This document shows positions 44,975 to 53,346 of a stretch of 64,000 bases of DNA, one piece after another. Position 1 is the first letter of the stretch, and each line of letters starts with the position of its first letter. The notes below the pieces were generated by a model. That model saw only the letters and a list, made by a program, of their open reading frames with translations. It was not told the DNA's origin and made no database searches. The translations under genes and the position numbers were made by a program. Source of the stretch: Nitrospira sp. GTDB taxonomy: Bacteria; Nitrospirota; Nitrospiria; Nitrospirales; Nitrospiraceae. The stretch spans positions 62,001-126,000 of the forward strand of contig SWDM01000013.1 of assembly GCA_005116835.1 (NCBI GenBank). The letters are read 5' to 3'.

Positions 44975-45329
44975 CCTCATCGCGCAAGGCACGAATCAAG
45001 CTATTCAACACCTTCTCGGTTTCTACAATCTTGGGTTCAAGCAGCAATGAATCCTCGTTGCGCAAGAAGCCCAACCGCTTCGACAAATTTAATTGATAAT
45101 GTAGTTCCCTCAATGATCCGAAGGCGATATTGAGAAACCTGAGATACTCTGCCTCGCTGTCACGAGCGCAACCTTCTACGATATTCGAAGGAACTGACAC
45201 TGCTGCACGTCGTATTTGAGACGTCAGCCCGAACAACTCTTCTTTCGGAAACCCTGCGGATGCCCGATATACCAACAGGACTACTTCGTCAGCCAACTCA
45301 AATACCCGAAGCTGCGTGTGGTCGCGCAT
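44970..45329 (-). CDS. Four-helix-bundle protein (S23/IVS-encoded family)
   Basis: The 119-aa protein fits the family first found in 23S rRNA intervening sequences: LRVFELADEVVLLVYRASAG, FGLTSQIRRAAVSVPSNIVE, then EYLRFLNIAFGSLRELHYQL. It is predicted to form a pentamer of four-helix bundles; biological role unknown. Here it stands free of any rRNA and is framed by family A repeats on both sides. The last residues (DEG) come from repeat A. Confidence 0.88.
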   Translation of the reverse strand: MRDHTQLRVFELADEVVLLVYRASAGFPKEELFGLTSQIRRAAVSVPSNIVEGCARDSEAEYLRFLNIAFGSLRELHYQLNLSKRLGFLRNEDSLLLEPKIVETEKVLNSLIRALRDEG

Positions 45330-45336
45330 GCTGAAC

Positions 45337-45430
45337 TCCTGAACCCCTTCAGCCTGTATCCCTAGTCTTCTGCCTGAATCCCTTCAGCTTCTTCTCGGAA
45401 CCTTCAGCCTGAACCCCTTCAGCCTATCAA
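45337..45430. repeat. Intergenic repeat family A
   Basis: TGAACCCCTTCAGCC words repeated three times between the NusG-like stop and the four-helix-bundle gene. Confidence 0.75.
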
Positions 45431-45446
45431 CCTGAGGCGTTGCGCC

Positions 45447-45947
45447 TTACAACGCCTTCAGAAGCCCCACCTGGTCACTGTCCAGGGTTACCTTCGCATG
45501 AAATCCTAGCGTGTTCAGAAGCAAGAGCACTCTGTTTCGATCCGTCATCTCCCTCACGAAGACTGCTTCGAGCCCTGCGAGTGGGCCACCCTTGATATGG
45601 ACGATCTGGCCCTTGACGGGGCGTATGGGTGTGACCGTCACATAACCATTATTCAGTTTTTCCCTAATACCATCGATCATCCGTTCATCGAGCTCAATCG
45701 GTCCCGATCCGAACTCGACGATTTTGCGCACCCCCGTGGCGTAACTCACTGCCCGGTAGTGCCGGGATAGATCGAATCGCGCGAAGAGGTATCCGGGGAA
45801 CAATGGTTGAATGACCGTCTTGCGCGTCCGACGGATAACTTTGCTCACCTTCAACAGCGGCAAGAGACACTCGATGCCCCACTGTTTAATATGCGCTTCG
45901 GCCTGTTTTTCTTGGTGAGGCTTTGTGCTGACTACATACCAAGGCAT
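45447..45947 (-). CDS. NusG-family antiterminator (RfaH/UpxY-like)
   Basis: The 166-aa protein has the NGN domain (MPWYVVSTKPHQEKQAEAHI, PLFPGYLFARFDL) and a KOW domain (VKGQIVHIKGGPLAGLEAVF). In polysaccharide clusters such paralogues prevent premature termination in long operons. AGGAG lies seven bases before the ATG. It is located between the export genes and the sugar-modifying genes, and has its own upstream spacer, so it may control the EPS operon. It is not the housekeeping NusG, whose usual neighbours (secE, rplK) are absent. Confidence 0.92.
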   Translation of the reverse strand: MPWYVVSTKPHQEKQAEAHIKQWGIECLLPLLKVSKVIRRTRKTVIQPLFPGYLFARFDLSRHYRAVSYATGVRKIVEFGSGPIELDERMIDGIREKLNNGYVTVTPIRPVKGQIVHIKGGPLAGLEAVFVREMTDRNRVLLLLNTLGFHAKVTLDSDQVGLLKAL

Positions 45948-46446
45948 TCCGAACTCCTAATTCGCGAGCGTGAAACGCGGGAAATGCGCGACAGGCGCGA
46001 CTCGCAAAGAAGAAACAGCCGGCTCGTCTCGCTTTTCCCGCCAGTCCCGCGCGTCTCGCCCATTAAATGGGCTGCCGCCATTCCGGTGCTAATCCGGTTA
46101 TCGGTGAATAGCTTTCATCCCAGGCATTCAGGCCGAAGGCTGTTAGGCTGAAGGTGTGATTTCCGGACACTTCGGCCTGAACCCCTTCAGCCTGTGCCCC
46201 TAGCCCTCGGCCTGAACCCCTTCAGCCTTCGACCCCTCGTATCTTTCGCGTCTCGCTCGTCCCGCTTTTCTCGCGAGTCTCGCGGGAACAATGCAGGCTA
46301 ACACGAGACCGTGTATGGGCCTAGGATATCAGGGGTTTCTGAACGTAACCGGCGTGGTCTATTTGGTTTGTTTGGTTTGTCTTGTTTCTTTGGTTGAACC
46401 AAATGAACCAAATCAACCAGATGAACCAAATAAACCATCTGAATGG
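45948..46446. other. 499-bp repeat-filled spacer
   Basis: It carries CTCGC/TTTCGCG words (for example CGCGACAGGCGCGACTCGC), a family A copy and a family B copy, and no gene. Confidence 0.6.
46125..46232. repeat. Intergenic repeat family A
   Basis: GGCCGAAGGCTGTTAGGCTG and later CCTGAACCCCTTCAGCC words. Confidence 0.7.
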
Positions 46447-46447
46447 T
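46355..46447. repeat. Intergenic repeat family B
   Basis: Tight inverted repeat: TTTGGTTTGTTTGGTTTG words, TTTGGTTGAACC centre, CCAAATGAACCAAATC words; ends at the Wzc stop. Confidence 0.85.
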
Positions 46448-48786
46448 TATGCGGATCCCACTTCCTTTTCATCGGAAATAGTCCCGTAGCTCTCTTGCAT
46501 GTAGTATGGGACTCCTGCTGCCTCTAGGCCGTTCAGAATGATACAGGGGTTACTCGGCCCACCGATTGTTCGGACGGCTTTCTCCACCACAGTCCGCGGC
46601 GTGAGGCCTGCACGGACCACAAGAACTATCGTGTCGGCTATGCCTGCTAGCATGTGCATGTCCGCAAGGGGCAGGATTGGCGGGGCATCGATGATGATGT
46701 GCTCATACTGCTTCCTCAACTCCGTCAGCAGTTCAGCAAGTTTATGAATATCGGACAACTCCAGGGTCCGACCGGAGGCCACGCCGGACGGCAGAACCCA
46801 CAATGGTAGTTCCCCTGCCCGATGGAGACAGGAATCGACCGGTCGCCCCCCTTCAAGCACATCCCGCAGACCGGGGAAATTGCGGGTTCCCATACAGTGG
46901 TGGACCGTCGGACTCTTCAAGTCGACATCGATCAGCAGGGTCGGCTTGCCTAAATTCCTGGCAAGGACATAGGCAAGATTGGCCGCCACGACCGATTTCC
47001 CTTCGTCCTTGACCGCGCTGGTGATAACCGTCACTCCACTCCCCTTCCCGGATTGCAGCAACACGAGCCTTGCCGCTGCTACGCGGAACTGCTCGGCCAC
47101 TACCGACGACGGGCTCCACTTTGCAATCAGATCCAACTGCCGCCCGGTCCCAGATTTACCAGAAAGATCTCTCGTTTTGACGGCCGGCAATCCACCCTTT
47201 CCTTTACTCGATTTATCTTGATGGCTTCCATTTCGTTTATCATCGTGCCTCCGAACAGGCAGTAGTCGGCCATTCATCACATCGGTTGCACTTGCCGCTG
47301 TGGCGCTTCCCAAAAAGAGTTTCTGCGTGCGATCCGCAACGCTGCCGAAATTAGGAATCGATGCAAGCACCCTCAACTTCAAGTAGCTCTCTATTTCGTC
47401 CGATCGTCGGAACACCGGTCGATAGGACTCCAGAGCCACAACGCCCCCTACTCCCAGACCACATCCGAGCGCCAGAGACATCAACATGATCTTGAGCCGG
47501 TCCAGCTTCTCAGGTTTTTCAGGCAGATTCGCCGGATCCAGAATCCTAAACTGCTCACCCTTCTGACGTTTTTCAAGATTTCCTGAGAGTCGTGCGTTGA
47601 GTTTCTTATCCAACAGAGACCGGTAATTTTCTCTTAAATTTCCATAGTCTCGTTCCAGAATCATTAATTCTTGTTCCCGCGCCGGCGCCATCTCGACCCG
47701 AGCCTCATATTCTCTTATTTGATCTTTTATCCGAAGAATTCGATCCTTCAACGCTGCAATTTCAAGCTTCAACTCCTCACGTTGCCGAACGAGTTCTCTC
47801 AGGTACGTATCTATGGGTTTCCCCTCCTTCGTGAAATGCATGCGCCCAATCTCTGCCTTCAGCGCCTTGATCTCCTGCTTCAGGGCAATGATGTCGGGAT
47901 AGTTGTCTTTATATTCGGACGCGAGAGCCGTGAGCGTTTTCTCAAGCTCTCTCAGACGGAGCACCGAAGGATCCCCCGTGAATGTTCCGCCAGAGCCCTG
48001 CCCCATACCTGCCGTAGGCGACGTTAGCGCTTCGTATTCTTTGAATGTTTTCTCAACCAGCGCCAGCCGATCCGCTGCCCGCTGAAGCGCATCGATCGTG
48101 CCCCCCTGCTGAAGCGAGAGCCGATCCAGCGCGCTGAGGTTTGCCGCCACTTGTTCAGGCAATTCCCCCATGTACTTGGTCTTGAACATACTGAGGGCCC
48201 GTTCTTGGGACTCAAGTCGTTCCTTCGCCATGACCAGCTCTTGCTCGATGAATTCGGACGCCCCCTCAACCCGTTGCTCTCGTGATCTGAGGTTCTCGTC
48301 GATGAATTGCGACGCGAGATTGGCGGTCACTTTCATGGCCATTTGGGGATTTTTGTGCGCAAACGAAATCTCGAATGCATCAATATTTCCCCGCTGGGAA
48401 CGTGTCGCGTTCGTGACCACCTTGATGTCTTTTCGCACCCGCTCGATCACTGCTTCATTTCCATCCCGGCGAAGGATATCCGGATAGAGGTTGAATTCCC
48501 GGATTACTTGATTCAACAGGGTCCGGCTCATGATCTGCTGCTGCAGTGAACTTAACCGCTCTTCGATGCTGGGTCCTACAAGGGCTTTCACATAGTCTTC
48601 AGGGATTTTTTGACTCTCCACCAGAATCAGGGTGCTGGAACGATAGCTATCCGGCGACATAGTAGAGACAATGCCGCCGCCGCCGACACAGGCGAAGATA
48701 ATGGCAAGGGCAAGCCATTTCCTTCGGAGAAGGATGTGCCAGTACTCGAGAGGCCCCATTGTTATTGCATTGCTTTGGCTCGCCAT
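46447..48786 (-). CDS. Wzc-type polysaccharide co-polymerase/tyrosine autokinase
   Basis: The 779-aa protein has an N-terminal chain-length (Wzz) domain with two membrane helices, a long periplasmic coiled-coil region (about 180-400), and a cytoplasmic BY-kinase: Walker A SAVKDEGKSVVAAN, Walker A-prime TLLIDVDLKSP and Walker B HIIIDAPPIL. The Walker A has DEGKS where GEGKS is usual. Only a short tyrosine cluster (PYYMQESYGTIS) remains at the C-terminus. The ATG at 48786 follows GGGGGT and lies two bases after the upstream barrel gene stop; the longer TTG start is unlikely. Confidence 0.92.
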   Translation of the reverse strand: MASQSNAITMGPLEYWHILLRRKWLALAIIFACVGGGGIVSTMSPDSYRSSTLILVESQKIPEDYVKALVGPSIEERLSSLQQQIMSRTLLNQVIREFNLYPDILRRDGNEAVIERVRKDIKVVTNATRSQRGNIDAFEISFAHKNPQMAMKVTANLASQFIDENLRSREQRVEGASEFIEQELVMAKERLESQERALSMFKTKYMGELPEQVAANLSALDRLSLQQGGTIDALQRAADRLALVEKTFKEYEALTSPTAGMGQGSGGTFTGDPSVLRLRELEKTLTALASEYKDNYPDIIALKQEIKALKAEIGRMHFTKEGKPIDTYLRELVRQREELKLEIAALKDRILRIKDQIREYEARVEMAPAREQELMILERDYGNLRENYRSLLDKKLNARLSGNLEKRQKGEQFRILDPANLPEKPEKLDRLKIMLMSLALGCGLGVGGVVALESYRPVFRRSDEIESYLKLRVLASIPNFGSVADRTQKLFLGSATAASATDVMNGRLLPVRRHDDKRNGSHQDKSSKGKGGLPAVKTRDLSGKSGTGRQLDLIAKWSPSSVVAEQFRVAAARLVLLQSGKGSGVTVITSAVKDEGKSVVAANLAYVLARNLGKPTLLIDVDLKSPTVHHCMGTRNFPGLRDVLEGGRPVDSCLHRAGELPLWVLPSGVASGRTLELSDIHKLAELLTELRKQYEHIIIDAPPILPLADMHMLAGIADTIVLVVRAGLTPRTVVEKAVRTIGGPSNPCIILNGLEAAGVPYYMQESYGTISDEKEVGSA

Positions 48787-48788
48787 TC

Positions 48789-50204
48789 TTACCCCCAACT
48801 GGCCCCTATGCTAAGCGTAATGACATGGCGGTCAAACTCCGTGTTCACCGACCCTGACTCACTGGTGAATTTTGTATAGTTGTAGCTTAATGCAGTCGAC
48901 CAGACGCCGGTGACCCAATACACTATATCTCCACCTGCTTGAAACGAGTCATATGTCTGTGCTTTGAGACCACCCCCGCGAGTCGTGTGCACATAACTCG
49001 CCGATTCTGCTAACTGCCATTGTCGACCGATTCTCTGGATGGCGGCCAATGAGAACCGATCTGCAATCAGCGCTTCTCCCGCATCTACAAAACTTGGAAT
49101 GGCTGTACGCGCATAGCTCATCGTTGCGCTATTGTTTAAGAAATTCATGGCCAGCGATGCATTCGCAGCGTAGGTTGTCAGCCCGGTGCTGATCACAATG
49201 CCTCCGCCCCCCAACTGAGCGCTAAGGTTTTGTGTCAGCAGTCGTGACCATCCGAGGGTCGCAGTATCTACCTTGAAGAAGGACGATGTGGCGCCCCTCG
49301 TGGATTCGGTTTGCGATTGAGAATACCTGATATTCACTGTGTCAAGATCGCTTAGTCGAGCTGTCCCTCCCACTGTGCCGGTTTGCATTGTCGTATTGAA
49401 CAGATTCGACCCTTGCGTTGAAGGAGACTCCGTGAACCTCAGTATTGAGTAGGAATATGATGCGTCTATACTGGTCAAATTTGTCGTGGCATAGGATGTC
49501 GATATGGTCCCGATATTCATCAGGTTGTTTCTCCGCAGGAACTGAATACCTTGCGCAAACACATCATCATTTTTGGGAATATTGGGATCGACCTGAATAT
49601 TGGGATCGCTGGGACTCGTTCCAGCTGTCGGATTCACTAACCGGGGTGGTAGCTGCGTATAACTGAACGTGTCCGTGATGCGTAAACTTGCATGTGGAAA
49701 CAACCTCTTTATGGAGTTGTCGAGGTTGAGAAAGAGGCTGCCGCGCGCGCCAAGGAAGTCGAGATTGGGATTTCTCACATAGGTTTCGCTAAATCCCCCG
49801 ATACCCAGACCGCCAGATGCATACTCTCCGAAGTGGTTTACTCGAAGGTTTGGACTCACGTTTGTCACGAAATCGTCTCTCCGGAGACCTGGTGTCGCAG
49901 GCCTAAAGAACACATTGCTGTCATACCGCTCAGAAACACAGAGGGAAGGCACTACCTCAAAGGAACCGGTCCCTGATGCTCGTGAAAGGGGCGAAGACGT
50001 TCCGCAAGCTCGGGTGTACTGTGCATGGGCCATGCTCGTCATTCCCATAATAAGGAGAACCAGCAAAGCACTGAATAAGCCGCTCACGGGAGGCGTGAAA
50101 CGTGAAACGTGAAACGTGAAACGAGCCGAAAGAGTTTTTCCGCAGTCTCCAAGAGCGATCGCTGAGACGTTCCTTCGATACCCATATCTTTTACGGGACA
50201 ACAA
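48789..50204 (-). CDS. Outer-membrane beta-barrel protein, EPS/PEP-CTERM associated
   Basis: The mature part (from about AQYTRACGT) is made of alternating-residue strands, many ending in aromatic residues (YDSNVFFRPATPGLRRDDFV, SYATTNLTSIDASYSYSILR), finishing in HVITLSIGASWG. This resembles the EpsL-like or PEP-CTERM-associated porin families that pair with Wza and Wzc. A signal-like helix ends SMAHA. The start is uncertain: a TTG at 50204 overlaps wza by 14 bp, and a GTG at 50087 lies after a family C repeat; the residues between are repeat-coded (RFTFHVSRF). Confidence 0.78.
   Translation of the reverse strand: MLSRKRYGYRRNVSAIALGDCGKTLSARFTFHVSRFTPPVSGLFSALLVLLIMGMTSMAHAQYTRACGTSSPLSRASGTGSFEVVPSLCVSERYDSNVFFRPATPGLRRDDFVTNVSPNLRVNHFGEYASGGLGIGGFSETYVRNPNLDFLGARGSLFLNLDNSIKRLFPHASLRITDTFSYTQLPPRLVNPTAGTSPSDPNIQVDPNIPKNDDVFAQGIQFLRRNNLMNIGTISTSYATTNLTSIDASYSYSILRFTESPSTQGSNLFNTTMQTGTVGGTARLSDLDTVNIRYSQSQTESTRGATSSFFKVDTATLGWSRLLTQNLSAQLGGGGIVISTGLTTYAANASLAMNFLNNSATMSYARTAIPSFVDAGEALIADRFSLAAIQRIGRQWQLAESASYVHTTRGGGLKAQTYDSFQAGGDIVYWVTGVWSTALSYNYTKFTSESGSVNTEFDRHVITLSIGASWG
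50093..50123. repeat. Family C repeat (tandem CGTGAAA)
   Basis: CGTGAAACGTGAAACGTGAA continues to four tandem copies of a 7-bp unit. It lies in the uncertain 5' part of the barrel gene. Confidence 0.7.
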
Positions 50205-50814
50205 TGGTGTCCCCCGACTTCAAGGTAAAGTTCCCGATCGCACCTTTCCCGGCAACCAACTCGTTGTAAGGAACAGGGATCCGAATTTGAACTTCTTTTC
50301 CGTTCTCGTACGTGCGGGTTCGGATGACTTGCATATTGTTCTGTGACGCAAACGGCAAAAATCCACCTGCCATTGAAATACCCTGGAGGACCGTGACATA
50401 TGACTTGAGGGGGTATTTGCCAGGCCGATGAACCTCGCCCAGCACATAGATGAAGTAGCTATTCACTTCTTTGATGCTCACAGATACATTTGGGTTTTCT
50501 TTGAACTCCGCCAGTCGTGCGGCAATCTTTGCTGCAACCTGAGCAGGATTGGATCCGCTGGCCTGGATTTCCCCAATCAAGGGGAGAGAAATTTTTCCGT
50601 CTGGGCGAATGACCACGGTCCGGGAGAGATCCTGATTGCGCCAGACCGACACCTCAAGCACATCCTCAGGCCCCAAAAGGAAATCCTTCGGGACCGGCTT
50701 CACCGCTTCTTCGAACGCCTCTTTGGAGACTGAGGCGCACCCTATCGGCACAGCGAGCAACAGCCCAGCGATGATAATCATTCTGACTGAAGTCATTTTC
50801 GATCGATTCTCCAT
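50191..50814 (-). CDS. Polysaccharide export lipoprotein (Wza family)
   Basis: The 207-aa protein has a lipobox ending at Cys26 (GLLLAVPIGC), then FLLGPEDVLEVSVWRNQDLS and IRPDGKISLPLIGEI (polysaccharide export domain) and FIYVLGEVHRPGKYPLKS (SLBB). It starts the export gene set wza-barrel-wzc on the minus strand. It is a closer relative of the proteins at 1..1027 than of enteric Wza in length. A family B repeat lies upstream. Confidence 0.92.
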   Translation of the reverse strand: MENRSKMTSVRMIIIAGLLLAVPIGCASVSKEAFEEAVKPVPKDFLLGPEDVLEVSVWRNQDLSRTVVIRPDGKISLPLIGEIQASGSNPAQVAAKIAARLAEFKENPNVSVSIKEVNSYFIYVLGEVHRPGKYPLKSYVTVLQGISMAGGFLPFASQNNMQVIRTRTYENGKEVQIRIPVPYNELVAGKGAIGNFTLKSGDTIVVP

Positions 50815-50900
50815 ATATCAACCTATGGCTTGCCTAGACTATGCGCTCACGTCTACCGAATCACCACGATAGGGTGAAAATGTCCACCAGTCTGTATTTT

Positions 50901-51000
50901 TCATTTGGTCTATCTGGTCTCTTTGGTTAATCTAGTTTGTTTGTTCATCTGGTTAGTTTCGGTCAACCAAATAGACCAGACAAACCAAATAACCCAAAAA
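50901..51000. repeat. Intergenic repeat family B
   Basis: TTTGGTCTATCTGGTCTCTT words, loop GGTTAGTTTCGGTCAACC and complementary words, between the PilZ-like gene and wza. Confidence 0.85.
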
Positions 51001-51009
51001 CCCCGCGAC

Positions 51010-51354
51010 CTAGAACATGAACTTCAAGCCAACGAAGTAGGCGCCATTGCCATTGGATTTGCCGAAAGGTAATCTCCTCATCCACCTCACCTCCGCCAGT
51101 GTCGGGGTTTCCGCTGCAGTGGGTGTCGGCACATACACTTTCATCACTTGTTCGATCTCCGGCAGCTGATCCATCAAGACCAACATCCCTCCGCTGCTAA
51201 TGTTCAACGAGATCGCTTTCCCACTGAGGGGCGACACAGCTGCATCTTCTGCCGGCGTAGTCATCTCATACAGTATGGGTCTTAACAACGCCGCCCGCTC
51301 ACTGTGACTCTTCTTACTGTCTACCATCGACCATTCCCACTCTGTCTGTGCCAC
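51010..51354 (-). CDS. PilZ-like domain protein
   Basis: The 114-aa protein has ISLNISSGGMLVLMDQLPEI, a hydrophobic-residue pattern and final GAYFVGLKFMF typical of PilZ domains, which bind cyclic di-GMP. The N-terminal RxxxR motif is weak here (ERAALLRPILYEM). It stands upstream of the EPS export genes and might couple export to c-di-GMP. Binding of the ligand is not assured by sequence. Confidence 0.72.
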   Translation of the reverse strand: MAQTEWEWSMVDSKKSHSERAALLRPILYEMTTPAEDAAVSPLSGKAISLNISSGGMLVLMDQLPEIEQVMKVYVPTPTAAETPTLAEVRWMRRLPFGKSNGNGAYFVGLKFMF

Positions 51355-51391
51355 GTCGCTCCTCCTCTATATGGAACATTCACTCACAATG

Positions 51392-51492
51392 GTTTAGGTG
51401 TGTAGGCTGAAGGGGTTGAGGCTGAAGGCCGACGTGTCCGGACCTTCATCCTCCTACCTTCAGCCTGTGCTCGTAGCCTTCAGCCTCCACCT
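51392..51492. repeat. Intergenic repeat family A
   Basis: Copy upstream of the PilZ-like gene in a 389-bp spacer that also holds the leader of the divergent LuxR-type gene. Confidence 0.7.
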
Positions 51493-51743
51493 GTTTCGTT
51501 CTCATTCCTGTACTGGCACTATAGGCGTGACGAGCAATAGCGACAATACCGACGATGTAGGACTCGCTGCCCGAAAGGAGGGTGCTGTTGACTTTAAAAG
51601 CTGAAAGTGTTGACTCCCCCAAAAGGGTTAGGTAGTATTTCCACTCTAAAGTTACCTTCTTTCTCGTTGTGTGTTAGCTTAGCTGAACACATTGAATTGT
51701 CCAGAATTGTGCCTCTTATGACTTCGAAAGTATCCAGCCACCC

Positions 51744-52352
51744 ATGAATGAATCGTCTTCCCCTGTAGAGCCAACAGACACTCTCGCGGATCAGCGCGTG
51801 GGCTCGGGGATTGTCGTCCTCTCGGCTTCCATGCAGCTCCTCCACATGAACCATCAGGCATCAGAGCTATCCAAGCAAATTAATGCATCGGAACATGCCG
51901 GAGGAAACCTCAAATCTGCTCATGGCGTACTCCCGACTGCGCTGACAGAACTCTGCGGAGAAATTATCAAGGCCCTCCACGTTCGTACCGAGGCAAAGGA
52001 CTGGGAACAGTTCGAGATCAAACGCGTGGCGGGCAATCCTGAAAAGCCAATCCTGCTGCGGGGGTTCGGCCTACCGGATCGGGGCGGGGTCCAGTATGCG
52101 AGGCTAGTGGTCACACTGGAAGAGTTGGCCAGGAGACAACAGCTCAATACCGATCAAGCAAAAGAAAAATTTCAATTAACCAATCGCGAACAGTCTGTCA
52201 TTGAACACCTGGCCAAGGGATGGACTAACAAAGAGATTGCTAATGCTCTTCTGATTACCGAACAAACGGTAAAAGAACACATCAAACACATTATGAGAAA
52301 GACCAATTCCACGACCAGGACAGGAATCCTCGTTCATATCTTCAATTCGTAA
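51744..52352 (+). CDS. LuxR-type transcription regulator with PAS-like N-terminus
   Basis: The 202-aa protein has a PAS-like sensor region (about 15-130; GIVVLSASMQLLHMNHQASE) and a C-terminal GerE helix-turn-helix (LTNREQSVIEHLAKGWTNKE then IANALLITEQTVKEHIKHIM). No receiver domain is present, so it is not a normal response regulator. It is divergent from the PilZ/EPS export genes and may regulate them. No clear ribosome site precedes the ATG. Confidence 0.85.
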   Translation: MNESSSPVEPTDTLADQRVGSGIVVLSASMQLLHMNHQASELSKQINASEHAGGNLKSAHGVLPTALTELCGEIIKALHVRTEAKDWEQFEIKRVAGNPEKPILLRGFGLPDRGGVQYARLVVTLEELARRQQLNTDQAKEKFQLTNREQSVIEHLAKGWTNKEIANALLITEQTVKEHIKHIMRKTNSTTRTGILVHIFNS

Positions 52353-52361
52353 TCGGGTCGA

Positions 52362-52542
52362 GGGATACAGGCCGAAGGGATTCAGGCTGAAGAGACCAGG
52401 CTGAAGGGATTCAGGCCGAAGGGATTCAGGCCGAAGGGATTCAGGTCGAAGAATCGAAACTCCGCCATCCGACCTTCAGCCTCTGTCCGAAACCTTCAAC
52501 CTGAACCCCTTCAGCCTGTGTCCCTAGCCTTCAGCCTAATCC
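52362..52542. repeat. Intergenic repeat family A (expanded)
   Basis: Four tandem GGGATTCAGGCCGAA words and a complementary right arm begin 10 bp after the LuxR-type gene stop. Confidence 0.8.
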
Positions 52543-52651
52543 GCCACAGTATCCGTGTTAAAAATACCATAGTGCGTTATCTGCAACACAGACCCACTTC
52601 GGAATTACTCAATTTTATCGTTTTTAATCAATAACTTACAGGCGTAAGCTT

Positions 52652-52667
52652 TGGCCTGTTGATTGCA
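52652..52667 (+). promoter_or_regulatory. Sigma-54 promoter immediately before the 52683 gene
   Basis: TGGCCTGTTGATTGCA has the GG-N10-GC spacing and matches TGGC, G and TTGCA of the consensus. The predicted start site lies about 5 nt before the ATG, so the transcript would be nearly leaderless. A CTTACAGGCGTAAG palindrome lies just upstream. Confidence 0.6.
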
Positions 52668-52682
52668 TTACACTGAAGTAAC

Positions 52683-53177
52683 ATGAAGAACCTTCGCTTA
52701 ATATTAGTGGGTATTCTGGTTTCAGTGGCTGGACTCCAGTTTAGCCATCCAGTTCAAGCAGCTCCCATCGACAACGGAAGCTTCATGAGCCTTTGGAGCA
52801 CCTACTCCCATTGCCAAGACGCCACCGATATTGAGCAGCTGAAAGCAGATGCCTCCACCCTGACGAATGTGGCAAACCGCGCCCTGACGCAAGATGGATT
52901 TGTTCTCCCCCTGCCAAGCAAGATTGAACAGTTTGTATCGACTCCAGCTGCTAGGTTTGCCGTGGACGTGAAGGCTATGGCTGCTGCCTGTTCCTTAAAA
53001 GCAGGGTCCGCTGCGGTCGAAGCAGGAAAGTTCGAAGTTGCAAAAGATCTTCTCAAAACGATTCTGATCTACGAGCCCCAATCCGAGTATGCTTACTACG
53101 CATCGCAGGCAAAGGCTCTGCTTTCTGAGCTTGAGACAGCCACCGTTCAGGTCGTAACCCTTCGCGTCCCCGAATAA
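52683..53177 (+). CDS. Small secreted protein, unknown function
   Basis: The 164-aa protein has a signal peptide (RLILVGILVSVAGLQF, ending HPVQA) and a helical mature part with two cysteines (SHCQDA and AACSLKAG) and a TPR-like C-terminal helix pair (GKFEVAKDLLKTILIYEPQS). No family is recognised. It is preceded by a strong sigma-54 site and may belong to the PrsR regulon. A family A repeat starts immediately after its TAA. Confidence 0.7.
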   Translation: MKNLRLILVGILVSVAGLQFSHPVQAAPIDNGSFMSLWSTYSHCQDATDIEQLKADASTLTNVANRALTQDGFVLPLPSKIEQFVSTPAARFAVDVKAMAAACSLKAGSAAVEAGKFEVAKDLLKTILIYEPQSEYAYYASQAKALLSELETATVQVVTLRVPE

Positions 53178-53346
53178 GGGGTTCAGGCTGAAGGGATTCA
53201 GGCTGAAGTATCCGGACCTCTGAACTCCTACCTTCAGCCTAACAACCTTCGGTCTTCAGCCTGTTCTCGGAACCTTCAGCCTGACCCCCTATCTTAGCCT
53301 TCAGCCTAAGCCCCCCTTCAGCCTGAACCCCTTCAGCCTGGGCCCC
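53177..53346. repeat. Intergenic repeat family A (expanded)
   Basis: Fills the whole gap between the secreted protein and glgA; GGCTGA at its right end provides the glgA stop codon. Confidence 0.82.

Noticed and set aside
44970-45329. rRNA intervening sequence
   Set aside because: The S23-type protein is typical of such insertions, but no 23S rRNA sequence flanks it here.
52362-52542. CRISPR-like tandem repeats
   Set aside because: Units are degenerate, of variable length, have no regular unique spacers and no cas genes are near.
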